Source: Cylindrospermum sp. FACHB-282 (GTDB lineage Bacteria; Cyanobacteriota; Cyanobacteriia; Cyanobacteriales; Nostocaceae). From it: DNA of 64,000 nucleotides. The position numbers were made by a program, and so were the translations under genes. Location: positions 78,626 through 142,625 of the forward strand of contig NZ_JACJRJ010000010.1 in the NCBI RefSeq assembly GCF_014697195.1. Direction: 5' to 3'. Below are positions 44,878 through 54,343 of the stretch, piece by piece; position 1 is the first letter of the stretch; each line of letters begins with the position of its first letter. The notes under the pieces are model-generated. The model ran no database searches, was not told where the DNA came from, and saw only the letters and a program-made list of their open reading frames with translations.

Positions 44878-45744
44878 ATGGTCAAACTGATTCAACACAC
44901 AGCCACACTAGAAGAATTAGTTCAAGAAATAAATCGCTTCGAGGCAATTGTCTCTGAATGGGATGAAAGCCAGCGTTGCGTAGTTGTCGGCTTAAAACGA
45001 GCCATTGAAGCCTTACACAAAGCAGCATTAACACATTTAATTAAAAACCTCAAGCAAGAATCAATGTCAGCTTTGCGTCATGCTGTATCTGATGAATTAG
45101 TATACGCAGTTTTGCTTTATCACGAATTAGTCAAACCACCAAAACCACCCCTTCTAGAACGAATTCACACAGCCCTAGCAGAAGTCCGTCCCAGCTTACA
45201 AAGCCATCATGGGGATGTAGAACTAGTAGCTATTAAACCACCTGATACCGTCGAAGTTAAGTTAATTGGCACTTGCAGTAGTTGTCCAGCTTCCACCTTG
45301 ACTTTATCTCAAGGAATTGAACAAGCAATTAAAAATCATTGCCCAGAAATCACCAAAGTAATTGCTGTCAATAATAGCCCTAATCTCAATCAAACTAATT
45401 CTAATTTAACAAGTCCATTTTCCCCAACCAAAGCAACCTATTGGGTGAAAGTGTCTACCGTTGAGCAAATTCCACAATCAGGCATATTAGCCGTAAAAAT
45501 TGCTGAAAAATCCCTGATTTTACATCGTCAAGGAGATAATATTACCTGTTACCACAATGCCTGCGTTCACCTAGGATATGCCCTAGATACTGGTAAGGTA
45601 GAAAATGCGATTCTCACCTGTCCTGCTCACGGATTCCAGTATAAGCTAAAAACTGGCGAATGTCTAACCGCCCCTGATGTTTCTCTTCAGTCTTATGAAG
45701 TAAGAATTAAAGATGATCACGTTTTTGTGCAAATGCAACAATAA
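44878..45744 (+). CDS. NFU-Rieske fusion protein of the extended hyp operon
   Basis: 288 residues with three parts: a helical N-terminus (1-90), an NFU domain (about 95-165) with GTCSSCPAS, and a C-terminal Rieske-type [2Fe-2S] domain (about 185-288) with ACVHLGYALD and TCPAHGF ligands. It could donate or hold clusters for the HupS small subunit; that role has been proposed for its counterpart in Nostoc but not shown here. Confidence 0.85.
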   Translation: MVKLIQHTATLEELVQEINRFEAIVSEWDESQRCVVVGLKRAIEALHKAALTHLIKNLKQESMSALRHAVSDELVYAVLLYHELVKPPKPPLLERIHTALAEVRPSLQSHHGDVELVAIKPPDTVEVKLIGTCSSCPASTLTLSQGIEQAIKNHCPEITKVIAVNNSPNLNQTNSNLTSPFSPTKATYWVKVSTVEQIPQSGILAVKIAEKSLILHRQGDNITCYHNACVHLGYALDTGKVENAILTCPAHGFQYKLKTGECLTAPDVSLQSYEVRIKDDHVFVQMQQ

Positions 45745-45835
45745 TCTAACCTAACTGCGGTTAATATAGCAGTTCTTACTCGAATCAATGACAACACCAG
45801 AAACCTAACTCCCTTTCCTTGCAGGGGAGAGGTTA

Positions 45836-47170
45836 GTGTTTATTGCATCGAAAGGAGAAGCGCTTTATGAAAATATTTGTTTAACCAACCGCAGAGGATA
45901 CGGAGAGAATAAAGAAAGAGAAGTTTTTACGATTTATTTAGGTTTGCTATACACCTTTGTCAAAATTAATCACACACCAAAATTGCCGCAAAAACTTAGA
46001 GAAACTTCCCCAAACTTCCTCCTCTCACTTCAAGGTGCAGAGGTAATTTTAGGTAACATTATTAAACCAGAACAATTAGCCATACCAATATTACCAAATT
46101 CCTCAACAATGTTTGGCCCCCGTGGTGCTTGTTTAATATCACCAACTGGCCCCTTGTGGGTGTCAGATACAGGACATCATCGCTTATTAGGATGGCGAAA
46201 TTTACCCACCACAGATAGTCAACCTGCTGACTGGGTAATTGGACAACCAGACTTGAATCACGAAGGACAAAATGCTAAAAGTACACCAGGAAGAACAACC
46301 CTGAGTGTACCTACAGGAATTTGTGCTTGTGGGACAGGGTTAGCAGTTGCAGATGCTTGGAATCACCGAGTTTTAATTTGGAAAAATTTACCTGAAGATT
46401 GTAATGTCCCGGCAGATTTAGTGTTAGGACAAGCTAATTTTAGCGATAATGAACCAAACCGGGGAACCCAACAAGCATCTGCCAATACAATGCACTGGCC
46501 CTATGGAGTTTTCTATTATCAAGGACAGCTATTTGTTGCCGATACAGGAAATCGGCGATTGTTAATTTGGCAGCAATTACCAACAGAAAATGGTCAACCT
46601 GCTGATTTAGTTTTGGGACAACCAGACATGGTATCTCGCAATGAAAATGGTGGCAAATCTGCCTCAGCCGAGAGTATGCGTTGGTGTCACGATATTGCCT
46701 TTTGGGGAGAAAATTTAGTTGTCACCGATGCCGGGAATCATCGCGTAATGATTTGGCAAGGAATGCCCACAGAAAATAATACCCCTTGTGCAGTAGTTTT
46801 AGGACAAAAAAACTTTGATGTTGTAGAAATGAATCAAGGAGGCTATTACCCCAACGCTAGCAGTTTGAGTATGCCTTATGGTGTAGCGGTTGCAGGTGAT
46901 TGGTTGGTAGTTGCAGATACAGCTAACTCGCGCTTGCTAGGATGGAAAAAGCCAGAATCAATTTTATCACTACAAGGTAAAGTAGCAGATGCTATCGTTG
47001 GACAAAAGAATTTTCAAAGTAAGAATGAAAATCGTCACTTTGGCTTACCAACGAGAGAAAGTTTAAATTGGTGCTATGGCATCAAAATTTGTGGACAAAC
47101 AGCGGTAATAGCTGATTCTGGAAACAATCGAATTTTGCTGTGGAAGTTTAACCATAGTTTTATTCATTGA
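45836..47170 (+). CDS. NHL-repeat protein of the extended hyp operon
   Basis: 444 residues as an open frame, with six NHL-type beta-propeller repeats (VSDTGHHRLLGWRNLP, VADAWNHRVLIWKNLP, VADTGNRRLLIWQQLP, VTDAGNHRVMIWQGMP, VADTANSRLLGWKKP, IADSGNNRILLWKF). The first about 40 codons run through a dispersed repeat (CCGCAGAGGATACGGAGAGA), so the real start is probably downstream, at an unidentified codon before residue 95. The last codons overlap the first unit of a 140-bp tandem repeat. Confidence 0.82.
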   Translation: MFIASKGEALYENICLTNRRGYGENKEREVFTIYLGLLYTFVKINHTPKLPQKLRETSPNFLLSLQGAEVILGNIIKPEQLAIPILPNSSTMFGPRGACLISPTGPLWVSDTGHHRLLGWRNLPTTDSQPADWVIGQPDLNHEGQNAKSTPGRTTLSVPTGICACGTGLAVADAWNHRVLIWKNLPEDCNVPADLVLGQANFSDNEPNRGTQQASANTMHWPYGVFYYQGQLFVADTGNRRLLIWQQLPTENGQPADLVLGQPDMVSRNENGGKSASAESMRWCHDIAFWGENLVVTDAGNHRVMIWQGMPTENNTPCAVVLGQKNFDVVEMNQGGYYPNASSLSMPYGVAVAGDWLVVADTANSRLLGWKKPESILSLQGKVADAIVGQKNFQSKNENRHFGLPTRESLNWCYGIKICGQTAVIADSGNNRILLWKFNHSFIH

Positions 47171-47763
47171 AAATTCGATAAATTGTGCGTTAGGGAACGC
47201 ACACTACCGGTAGAATGCGTCCACTGACGCATCAAAAAATCTACAACATAATTTGCTGACTTATGCATTGACGAAAAAAGGTAAATATGTTCATCTGTTT
47301 TATTCATTGAAAATTCGATGAATTGTGCGTTAGGGAACGCACACTACCGGTAGAATGCGTCCACTGACGCATCAAAAAATCTACAACATAATTTGCTGAC
47401 TTATGCATTGACGAAAAAAGGTAAATATGTTCATCTGTTTTATTCATTGAAAATTCGATGAATTGTGCGTTAGGGAACGCACACTACCGGTAGAATGCGT
47501 CCACTGACGCATCAAAAAATCTACAACATAATTTGCTGACTTATGCATTGACGAAAAAAGGTAAATATGTTCATCTGTTTTATTCATTGAAAATCCCATA
47601 AATTGTGCGTTATGCACCCTACGGGTAGGATGCGTAAAGAGACGCATCAAAAAATCTACTAAATAATTTGCTGACTTATGCATTGACGAAAAAAGGTAAA
47701 TATGGTCATCTGTTTTATTCATTGAAAATCCCATAAATTGTGCGTTAGGGAACGCACACTACT
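47158..47763. repeat. 140-bp tandem repeat between the NHL gene and hypF
   Basis: Units begin at about 47158, 47298, 47438 and 47578 (period 140), with a partial fifth from about 47713 (period 135). Units 1-3 are nearly identical; unit 4 is diverged. Each holds a GTGCGTTAGGGAACGCAC palindrome. The minus-strand 96-residue frame across them is a repeat artefact. The first unit starts inside the NHL gene 3' end (TTTTATTCATTGA includes its stop). Confidence 0.95.
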
Positions 47764-47862
47764 GGATTCATAAAGAGTTTAATTTTTTCTTTATTCTCTT
47801 TTCTTTGCGTTCTTTGCGGTTAGTTAAAAAAATGGTTTTCATAACTCAGATAAAACTGCTAT

Positions 47863-50244
47863 ATGGCAATTGAACAAATTAGAGTTCGCGGCACAGTTCA
47901 GGGGGTAGGATTTCGCCCCACAGTCTATCGTCTCGCTAAAGCTTGCGGGTTGCGTGGAGACGTTTGTAATGATGGTCAAGGAGTCTTAATTCGGGTATCT
48001 GGGAGTGAGACAGCTTTAACAGAATTCATCACAAAATTACAGCAAGAATGCCCACCTTTAGCCAAAATCAATCAACTAACACGCACTCCCTATACAGGTG
48101 AATTCAACTTCGATGATTTTGTAATTTCTCATAGTGTGAGTAACGCAGTTAAAACAGAAATTGCCCCTGATGCTGCCACTTGTCCAGAATGTCAAAAAGA
48201 AATTTTTGACCCTTTTAGCCGATTTTATCGTTACCCCTTTACTAATTGCACTCATTGCGGCCCCCGCTTGAGTATTATTCACGCCATTCCTTACGACAGA
48301 CAAAATACCAGCATGGCAGCTTTTGCTATGTGTGCCGAATGCAAGAAAGCATATAACGATGTAGAAAATCGCCGCTTTCATGCCCAACCAATAGCTTGCC
48401 ATATTTGCGGACCTCAAGCTTGGTTAGAACGTGCTGATGGTAAAACTGTTACCGCTTCCATGTTCTCAATGTTAGATGATGTTGATGCTGTTTGTACCCT
48501 GTTACAAAAAGGTGAAATAGTTGCAATTAAGGGTTTAGGTGGTATTCATCTGGCTTGCGATGCAACACAAGAAACAGCAGTTCAAAAACTGCGCCAACGC
48601 AAAAAGCGTTATGATAAACCCTTTGCTTTAATGGCACGAGATATAGAAGTAATTCAAGAATATTGTACTGTTAATAAGAAGGAAAAAGAATTATTAGCTA
48701 GTTCGGCGGCACCGATTGTTTTATTAGATAATAAAACAGGCATTTCGCCTGTTGTACGGGAATTAAAGCAGAAAAAATTCACCATTGCAGCATCAGTTGC
48801 GCCAGGGCAAAATGCTTTTGGGTTTATGCTACCTTATACGCCTTTACATCATTTAATTCTCAGGCGGATGAATCGCCCAATTGTTTTAACCAGTGGCAAC
48901 TTAGCTGATGAACCGCAATGTATTGATAATGAGGAAGCGCGAGAAAAGTTAAATAAAATTGCAGATTATTTTATTTTACACAATCGGGAGATTGTGAACC
49001 GGGTAGATGATTCAGTAGTGCGAGTAGTTGGTGATAAACTGCAAACAGTTCGCCGTGCTAGAGGATATGCACCAGCACCGATTAATTTACCGCCGGGATT
49101 TGAAAATATCCCGCAAATTTTAGCAATGGGTAGTGAGTTAAAAAATACCTTTTGTTTATTGCGAGACGGTGAAGCAATTATTTCTCAACATTTAGGAGAT
49201 TTAGAAAACCCTGCGGCGTTGAAAGCTTATCAAGAAACCCTAAATTTATACTTAAATTTATTTGAGCATCAACCAGAAATTATTGCCATAGATAAACACC
49301 CCGAATATCTTTCAAGCAAACTTGGCAAAGAACTTGCAACCGCCAATCAAATCAAACTTTATTCTATTCAACATCATCACGCGCATATAGCAGCCTGCAT
49401 GGCAGAAAACCGTATTCCCCTAGATTCAGCCCCAGTTTTAGGAATCGCCTTCGATGGATTAGGCTACGGTGAAGACGGCAAAATCTGGGGTGGAGAATTT
49501 CTGTTAGCCGATTATCGGCAATTTCAGAGATTAGCAACAGTTAAACCAGTAGCAATGATAGGTGGAGAACAAGCAATATATCAGCCGTGGCGGAACACCT
49601 ACGCCCAATTAATATCCGCCTTTGGTTGGGAAGATTTAAAACAAAAATATGGTGATTTAGAAATTTTAAACTTTCTCGAACAAAAGCCACTCAAGCTACT
49701 TAACCAGATGATAAAACAAGGAATTAACTCACCCCCAGCTTCCTCCGTGGGGCGGTTGTTCGATGCAGTAGCAGCAGCAATCGGTATTTGTCGAGAAGAA
49801 TGTAGCTATGAAGGACAAGCAGCGATAGCAATAGAAGCCTTAGTTGATAGCAACAGCTTAAATAAAGTTGAAGAAACGCTAAATTATCCTTTTAACCTAG
49901 GCGTTTTAGATAGTATTTATTGTATAGACCCTGCCCCAATGTGGGAAGCCTTGCTTAATGACTTACAGCAGCAAACACCTCAACCAGTCATAGCAGCAAA
50001 ATTCCATAAAAGTTTAGCCAATGCCATTGTAGAGATGGTGAAGCAACTTTCCCAACAAAACCTGATTAATCAAGTCATTTTAACAGGAGGAGTATTTCAA
50101 AATCGGATTTTATTAGAACAAGTTACCAAACGCCTAAAAACATTAGAAATTTCCGTACTCACACACAGCTTAGTACCTACCAACGACGGCGGTTTATCAC
50201 TAGGACAAGCCCTCATAGCTGCCGCCAAATCAATTACTTTTTAG
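47863..50244 (+). CDS. hypF: Hydrogenase maturation carbamoyltransferase HypF
   Basis: 793 residues, makes the cyanide ligand precursor of the NiFe site. Domains in order: acylphosphatase (about 5-90, RVRGTVQGVGFRP), double zinc finger (about 105-185, CPECQKE, NCTHCGPR, CAECKKA, CHICGPQ), YrdC-like (about 200-385, GGIHLACDA), and Kae1-like carbamoyltransferase (QHHHAHIAACMAEN, GIAFDGLGYGEDG, VPTNDGGLSLGQ). First of six hyp genes in order F-C-D-E-A-B. Confidence 0.97.
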   Translation: MAIEQIRVRGTVQGVGFRPTVYRLAKACGLRGDVCNDGQGVLIRVSGSETALTEFITKLQQECPPLAKINQLTRTPYTGEFNFDDFVISHSVSNAVKTEIAPDAATCPECQKEIFDPFSRFYRYPFTNCTHCGPRLSIIHAIPYDRQNTSMAAFAMCAECKKAYNDVENRRFHAQPIACHICGPQAWLERADGKTVTASMFSMLDDVDAVCTLLQKGEIVAIKGLGGIHLACDATQETAVQKLRQRKKRYDKPFALMARDIEVIQEYCTVNKKEKELLASSAAPIVLLDNKTGISPVVRELKQKKFTIAASVAPGQNAFGFMLPYTPLHHLILRRMNRPIVLTSGNLADEPQCIDNEEAREKLNKIADYFILHNREIVNRVDDSVVRVVGDKLQTVRRARGYAPAPINLPPGFENIPQILAMGSELKNTFCLLRDGEAIISQHLGDLENPAALKAYQETLNLYLNLFEHQPEIIAIDKHPEYLSSKLGKELATANQIKLYSIQHHHAHIAACMAENRIPLDSAPVLGIAFDGLGYGEDGKIWGGEFLLADYRQFQRLATVKPVAMIGGEQAIYQPWRNTYAQLISAFGWEDLKQKYGDLEILNFLEQKPLKLLNQMIKQGINSPPASSVGRLFDAVAAAIGICREECSYEGQAAIAIEALVDSNSLNKVEETLNYPFNLGVLDSIYCIDPAPMWEALLNDLQQQTPQPVIAAKFHKSLANAIVEMVKQLSQQNLINQVILTGGVFQNRILLEQVTKRLKTLEISVLTHSLVPTNDGGLSLGQALIAAAKSITF

Positions 50245-50296
50245 TATTTTCTCTGCGTCCTCTGCGCCTCCTATCTCTTAAAAAAGGAAAATTAAA

Positions 50297-50593
50297 ATGT
50301 GCCTAGGAATTCCCGGACAAATTATTGAAATCACCAACCCCGAACATAAACTAGCCATAGTCAACATTGGTGGAGTCAAACGCCAAGTAAATATAGCTTG
50401 TATCGTTGACGAACAACATCCCCCCGAAACCTGTATAGGAGAATGGGTACTAGTGCACGTCGGCTTTGCCATGAATCGAATTAACCAACAAGACGCCGCA
50501 GAAACATTACAACTACTGCAAGAAATCGCAGACACACAAACAGGAATAGAAATTCAAAATTCAAAATTCAAAATTCAAAATTCAAAAAGCTAA
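50297..50593 (+). CDS. hypC: Hydrogenase maturation chaperone HypC
   Basis: 98 residues starting MCLGIPGQIIEI; Cys2 is the conserved functional residue that, with HypD, assembles Fe(CN)2CO. The last about 17 residues (IQNSKFKIQNSKS type) are encoded by an AAATTCAAAATTC heptamer repeat, so HypC is longer than the usual about 80. Confidence 0.96.
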   Translation: MCLGIPGQIIEITNPEHKLAIVNIGGVKRQVNIACIVDEQHPPETCIGEWVLVHVGFAMNRINQQDAAETLQLLQEIADTQTGIEIQNSKFKIQNSKS

Positions 50594-50663
50594 TAGTTTC
50601 TTCTTCTTCTTCTTCCTTCGCGTCCTTTGCGTCCTTTGCGGTTCGTTAAAAAATTCCCAACCT

Positions 50664-51782
50664 ATGAAATACGTAGATGAATTTCGCCAACCAGAAAAAG
50701 CCAAAGCCTTAAGCCGAGAAATAGAAAAACTCAGCCAAAAGCTAGGAAAACATATCAAAATAATGGAAATATGCGGAGGTCATACCCATTCCATATTCAA
50801 ATATGGCATAGAAGAAATCTTACCCGACAGCGTCGAATTAATCCATGGGCCTGGTTGTCCAGTATGCGTCATGCCCAAAGGAAGAATAGATGATGCGATC
50901 GCCATCTCAAAAAATCCTAACATAATTTTTACCACCTTTGGCGACGCCATGAGAGTTCCCGGTTCCCAAACCAGCCTACTGCAAGCCAGGGCCACAGGTG
51001 CAGACATCCGCATGGTGTACTCACCCCTAGACAGCCTGCAAATAGCTAGAGACAACCCCGACAGAGAAATTGTATTTTTCGCCTTAGGCTTTGAAACCAC
51101 CGCCCCCAGCACCGCCCTCACCATTCTGCAAGCAGCAGCCGAAAAAATTTCTAACTTTAGTATGTTTTCCAATCACGTCCTCGTGGTTCCCGCCCTCAAA
51201 GCACTACTAGAAAACCCCGACTTACAACTAGATGGATTTGTCGGTCCCGGTCATGTCAGCATGGTAATTGGCACCGAACCATACCAGTTCATCACCCAAC
51301 AATATCATAAACCAATAGTAATTTCTGGATTTGAACCATTAGATATATTCCAATCAATTTGGATGCTATTAAAACAGCTAGTAGAAAATCGTTGTCAAGT
51401 CGAAAACCAATATAACCGCCTAGTACAAACAGCCGGAAATGCTTTATCCCTAGAAGCCATGAACAAAGTTTTTGCAGTACGAGAAAACTTTGATTGGCGA
51501 GGTTTAGGTGAAATACCCAACTCCGGCTTAAAAATTCGGGCTGAATATGCCCAATTTGACGCTGAAATTAAATTCACCATTCCTAACTTAAAAGTCGCCG
51601 ACCATAAAGCCTGTAAATGCGGCGAAATTCTCAAAGGAGTCCTCAAGCCTTGGGAATGCAAAGTATTTGGTACAGCATGCACCCCCGAAAACCCCATTGG
51701 TACTTGCATGGTATCTTCCGAAGGTGCTTGTGCAGCCTATTACAAATACGGACGACTTTCAACAATAGCCAAGAGCACATAA
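50664..51782 (+). CDS. hypD: Hydrogenase maturation scaffold HypD
   Basis: 372 residues. HypD carries a [4Fe-4S] cluster and is the site where the Fe(CN)2CO unit forms with HypC. Conserved: MEICGGHTHSIFKYG, HGPGCPVCVMP, FFALGFETTAPS, GFVGPGHVSMVIG and C-terminal cysteines (HKACKCGEIL, FGTACTP, GTCMVSSEGACAAYY). Preceded by the dispersed GTCCTTTGCGTCCTTTGCGG repeat. Confidence 0.97.
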   Translation: MKYVDEFRQPEKAKALSREIEKLSQKLGKHIKIMEICGGHTHSIFKYGIEEILPDSVELIHGPGCPVCVMPKGRIDDAIAISKNPNIIFTTFGDAMRVPGSQTSLLQARATGADIRMVYSPLDSLQIARDNPDREIVFFALGFETTAPSTALTILQAAAEKISNFSMFSNHVLVVPALKALLENPDLQLDGFVGPGHVSMVIGTEPYQFITQQYHKPIVISGFEPLDIFQSIWMLLKQLVENRCQVENQYNRLVQTAGNALSLEAMNKVFAVRENFDWRGLGEIPNSGLKIRAEYAQFDAEIKFTIPNLKVADHKACKCGEILKGVLKPWECKVFGTACTPENPIGTCMVSSEGACAAYYKYGRLSTIAKST

Positions 51783-51785
51783 ACA

Positions 51786-51815
51786 ATTCAAAATTCAAAA
51801 TTCAAAATTCAAAAA
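51786..51815. repeat. AATTCAA heptamer array between hypD and hypE
   Basis: Three to four AATTCAAA units, same as 50545-50585 at the hypC end. The hypE ATG follows at 51833. Confidence 0.8.
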
Positions 51816-51832
51816 TAAATTAAATTTTAAAA

Positions 51833-52924
51833 ATGAATAAATCAGCCCAAAATCCCCTCTTTGAGAAAATCGAACAAATCCGCCGACGCCAAGCAAAAGT
51901 GCGAGATACCCATATTACCCTCGCACATGGAAGCGGTGGTAAAGCGATGCGCGATTTAATAGATGATATCTTTGTTAAAAATTTTAATAATCCCATTCTT
52001 TCCCAATTAGAAGACCAAGCCACCTTTGATTTAGCCAATCTCTTACAACATGGAGATAGACTAGCTTTTACCACAGATTCCTATGTAGTAGACCCCTTAT
52101 TTTTTCCTGGTTCTGATATAGGAGAATTAGCCATAAACGGTACCATTAACGATTTAGCCGTCAGTGGTGCAAAACCCTTATACCTCACCTGTAGCGTCAT
52201 TTTAGAAGAAGGATTACCTGTAGAAACCTTGAGGCGTATAGCTGCAAGCATGAAAGCAGCCGCCCAAAAAGCAGGCGTGCAAATTGTCACCGGAGACACA
52301 AAAGTTGTCCATCGTGGTGCCGCCGACAAAATATTTATTAACACCGCTGGAATTGGCATCATTCCCGCAGGAATAAATATTTCTGCCTCCAACATTCAAC
52401 CTGGAGATGTGATAATTGTCAACGGTGAAATAGGAAATCATGGAGCCGCAATTTTAATTGCCCGTGGAGAATTAGCATTAGAAACCAATATAGAAAGTGA
52501 CTGTCAGCCATTACATGATTTAGTAGCAACCATTCTTAAAGCCTGCCCTCAAATTCACGCCATGAGAGACGCCACACGGGGAGGTTTAGCCACAGTATTA
52601 AACGAATTTGCCATCAGTTCCAACATTGGAATTTGCCTAGATGAACAGTCCATCCCAGTGAAAGAAGAAGTAAAAGGAATTTGTGAAATCCTTGGCTTAG
52701 ACCCCCTATACTTAGCAAACGAAGGCAAATTAGTAATAGCAGTAAGCGCCGAAAATGCCAACAAAGTTTTATCAGCCATGAAATCACACCCCACCGGAAA
52801 AGACGCCCGTATTATTGGCGAAGCCATCCCCTCACCCCAAAGAATAGTATTATTAAAAACCGCCTTCGGCGCCCAACGCATAGTTGATATGCTAGTAGGA
52901 GACCAACTACCCCGAATTTGTTAA
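51833..52924 (+). CDS. hypE: Hydrogenase maturation protein HypE
   Basis: 363 residues, ATP-dependent dehydratase that converts the carbamoyl group on its C-terminal cysteine to thiocyanate. PurM-like fold: LAHGSGGKAMRDLI, FTTDSYVVDPLFFPGSDIG, ATRGGLATVLNEFA. The C-terminus ends PRIC, the catalytic cysteine. Confidence 0.97.
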   Translation: MNKSAQNPLFEKIEQIRRRQAKVRDTHITLAHGSGGKAMRDLIDDIFVKNFNNPILSQLEDQATFDLANLLQHGDRLAFTTDSYVVDPLFFPGSDIGELAINGTINDLAVSGAKPLYLTCSVILEEGLPVETLRRIAASMKAAAQKAGVQIVTGDTKVVHRGAADKIFINTAGIGIIPAGINISASNIQPGDVIIVNGEIGNHGAAILIARGELALETNIESDCQPLHDLVATILKACPQIHAMRDATRGGLATVLNEFAISSNIGICLDEQSIPVKEEVKGICEILGLDPLYLANEGKLVIAVSAENANKVLSAMKSHPTGKDARIIGEAIPSPQRIVLLKTAFGAQRIVDMLVGDQLPRIC

Positions 52925-52930
52925 ACCTTA

Positions 52931-53228
52931 CCCTATTCATTCTTCTTACCTTCTTACTTTTCTTTCTTACCTTAGCGCCCTTAGCGTCCTTTGCGGTTAG
53001 TTAAAAAGATAAAAATGCACGAACGAGGAATCACCCAAAACATAATTGCCATCATCAGCGAACAAGCCAAAAATCAAAACCCTATTCATTCTTCTTACCT
53101 TCTTACTTTTCTTTCTTACCTTAGCGCCCTTAGCGTCCTTTGCGGTTAGTTAAAAACATAAAAATGCACGAACTAGGAATCACCCAAAACATAATTGCCA
53201 TCGTCAGCGAACAAGCTAAAGGGCAAAA
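52931..53228. repeat. 149-bp tandem duplication covering the hypA leader and 5' end
   Basis: Copy 1 is 52931-53079, copy 2 is 53080-53228. Each contains a CTTAGCGTCCTTTGCGG repeat and the first 65 bases of hypA. Starts ATGCACGAACG (53015) and ATGCACGAACT (53164) are exactly 149 bp apart. There are only scattered point differences, so the event is fairly recent. Confidence 0.95.
53015..53149 (+). pseudogene. Truncated first copy of hypA
   Basis: 44 codons: 22 HypA-like residues (MHERGITQNIIAIISEQAKN) then out-of-context residues from the repeat leader, ending TAG at 53147-53149, 14 bases before the real hypA ATG. The fourth residue is Arg rather than the conserved Leu. Confidence 0.85.
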
Positions 53229-53505
53229 AGTACAAAGAGTATTATTAGAAATTGGCAAACTTTCAGCCATCATGCCCGATGCAATATTATTTTGCTTTGA
53301 TATTTGTGCTCAAGACACAATTGTCCAAGGTGCGAAACTAGAAATTAGAGAAATTCCCGGTTTAGCAAAATGTCGCCAATGCGGTACAGAAATTTCTTTA
53401 GAAAAACCCTTTGGAATTTGCAAATGTGGTAGCCTGCAACTAGACCTAATAGCAGGCGAAGAACTAAAAATCAAAGAAATAGAGATAGAAGAAATATGTG
53501 TATAA
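53164..53505 (+). CDS. hypA: Hydrogenase nickel-insertion protein HypA
   Basis: 113 residues from ATG 53164 (MHELGITQNIIAIVSEQ); an upstream in-frame start at 53140 lies in the repeat and is not used. His2 of MHE is the nickel ligand; zinc cysteines are in CRQCGTE and CKCGS. Works with HypB to load nickel into HupL. Overlaps hypB by 10 bp. Confidence 0.96.
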   Translation: MHELGITQNIIAIVSEQAKGQKVQRVLLEIGKLSAIMPDAILFCFDICAQDTIVQGAKLEIREIPGLAKCRQCGTEISLEKPFGICKCGSLQLDLIAGEELKIKEIEIEEICV

Positions 53506-54332
53506 CCTGCGGTTGTTCCGATGATGCCGAAGCGAAAATCACCAATTTAGAAAACAGTGAAATTGAACACAACCATCATACCCACACCTTAGCTGATGGC
53601 ACTGTTATCACCCATTCCCACAGCCAAGCATCACAAATTCACGCCAAAATCCATAATACAACCATATCATTAGAACAGAATATCTTAGCCAAAAACAACC
53701 TATTAGCAGCCCAAAATCGGGGCTGGTTCAAAGGTCGAAATATTCTCGCTTTAAACTTAATGAGTTCTCCCGGTTCTGGAAAAACAACCTTGTTAACTCG
53801 CATTATCAACGATTTAAAACATCAGTTATCTATCAGTGTAATTGAAGGCGACCAAGAAACAACTAATGATGCCCAAAAAATCAAAGAAACAGGCTGTAAA
53901 GTTGTGCAAATCAACACAGGTACAGGCTGCCATTTAGATGCATCAATGATAGAACGGGGTTTACAGCAACTAAACCCGCCATTAAATTCAGTTGTCATGA
54001 TTGAAAATGTCGGTAATTTAGTTTGTCCCGCTTTATTTGATTTAGGTGAACAGGCAAAAGTAGTAATTCTTTCTGTCACCGAGGGAGAAGATAAACCAAT
54101 CAAATATCCCCATATATTTCGCGCAAGTGAGGTGATGATTCTCACCAAAATTGATTTGTTGCCTTATGTGCAATTTGATGTACAACGCTGCATTGAATAT
54201 GCCCGACAAGTAAACCCGCAAATTCAAATTTTTCAGGTTTCCGCCACCACTGGTGAGGGGTTAGCAAATTTGTATAGTTGGTTAACTGAAAAAGTGGCTC
54301 AGTCAAAAATACCCGAATCATATTTTGGGTAA
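53496..54332 (+). CDS. hypB: Hydrogenase nickel-insertion GTPase HypB
   Basis: 278 residues. N-terminal CITCGCSDD metal site, His-rich region (HNHHTHTLADG, THSHSQASQ; about 25-50), then a G3E GTPase domain: P-loop SSPGSGKTTLL, EGDQETTND, GTGCHLD, ENVGNLVCPA, LTKIDLLPY. Stores nickel and drives transfer to HupL. Last gene of the hyp operon; only 11 bp from the end of the convergent kinase gene. Confidence 0.97.
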   Translation: MCITCGCSDDAEAKITNLENSEIEHNHHTHTLADGTVITHSHSQASQIHAKIHNTTISLEQNILAKNNLLAAQNRGWFKGRNILALNLMSSPGSGKTTLLTRIINDLKHQLSISVIEGDQETTNDAQKIKETGCKVVQINTGTGCHLDASMIERGLQQLNPPLNSVVMIENVGNLVCPALFDLGEQAKVVILSVTEGEDKPIKYPHIFRASEVMILTKIDLLPYVQFDVQRCIEYARQVNPQIQIFQVSATTGEGLANLYSWLTEKVAQSKIPESYFG

Positions 54333-54343
54333 AAGTTGTGAAG

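Noticed and set aside
47444..47734. 96-codon minus-strand frame with MGFSMNKTD repeats
   Set aside because: Arises from the 140-bp tandem repeat.
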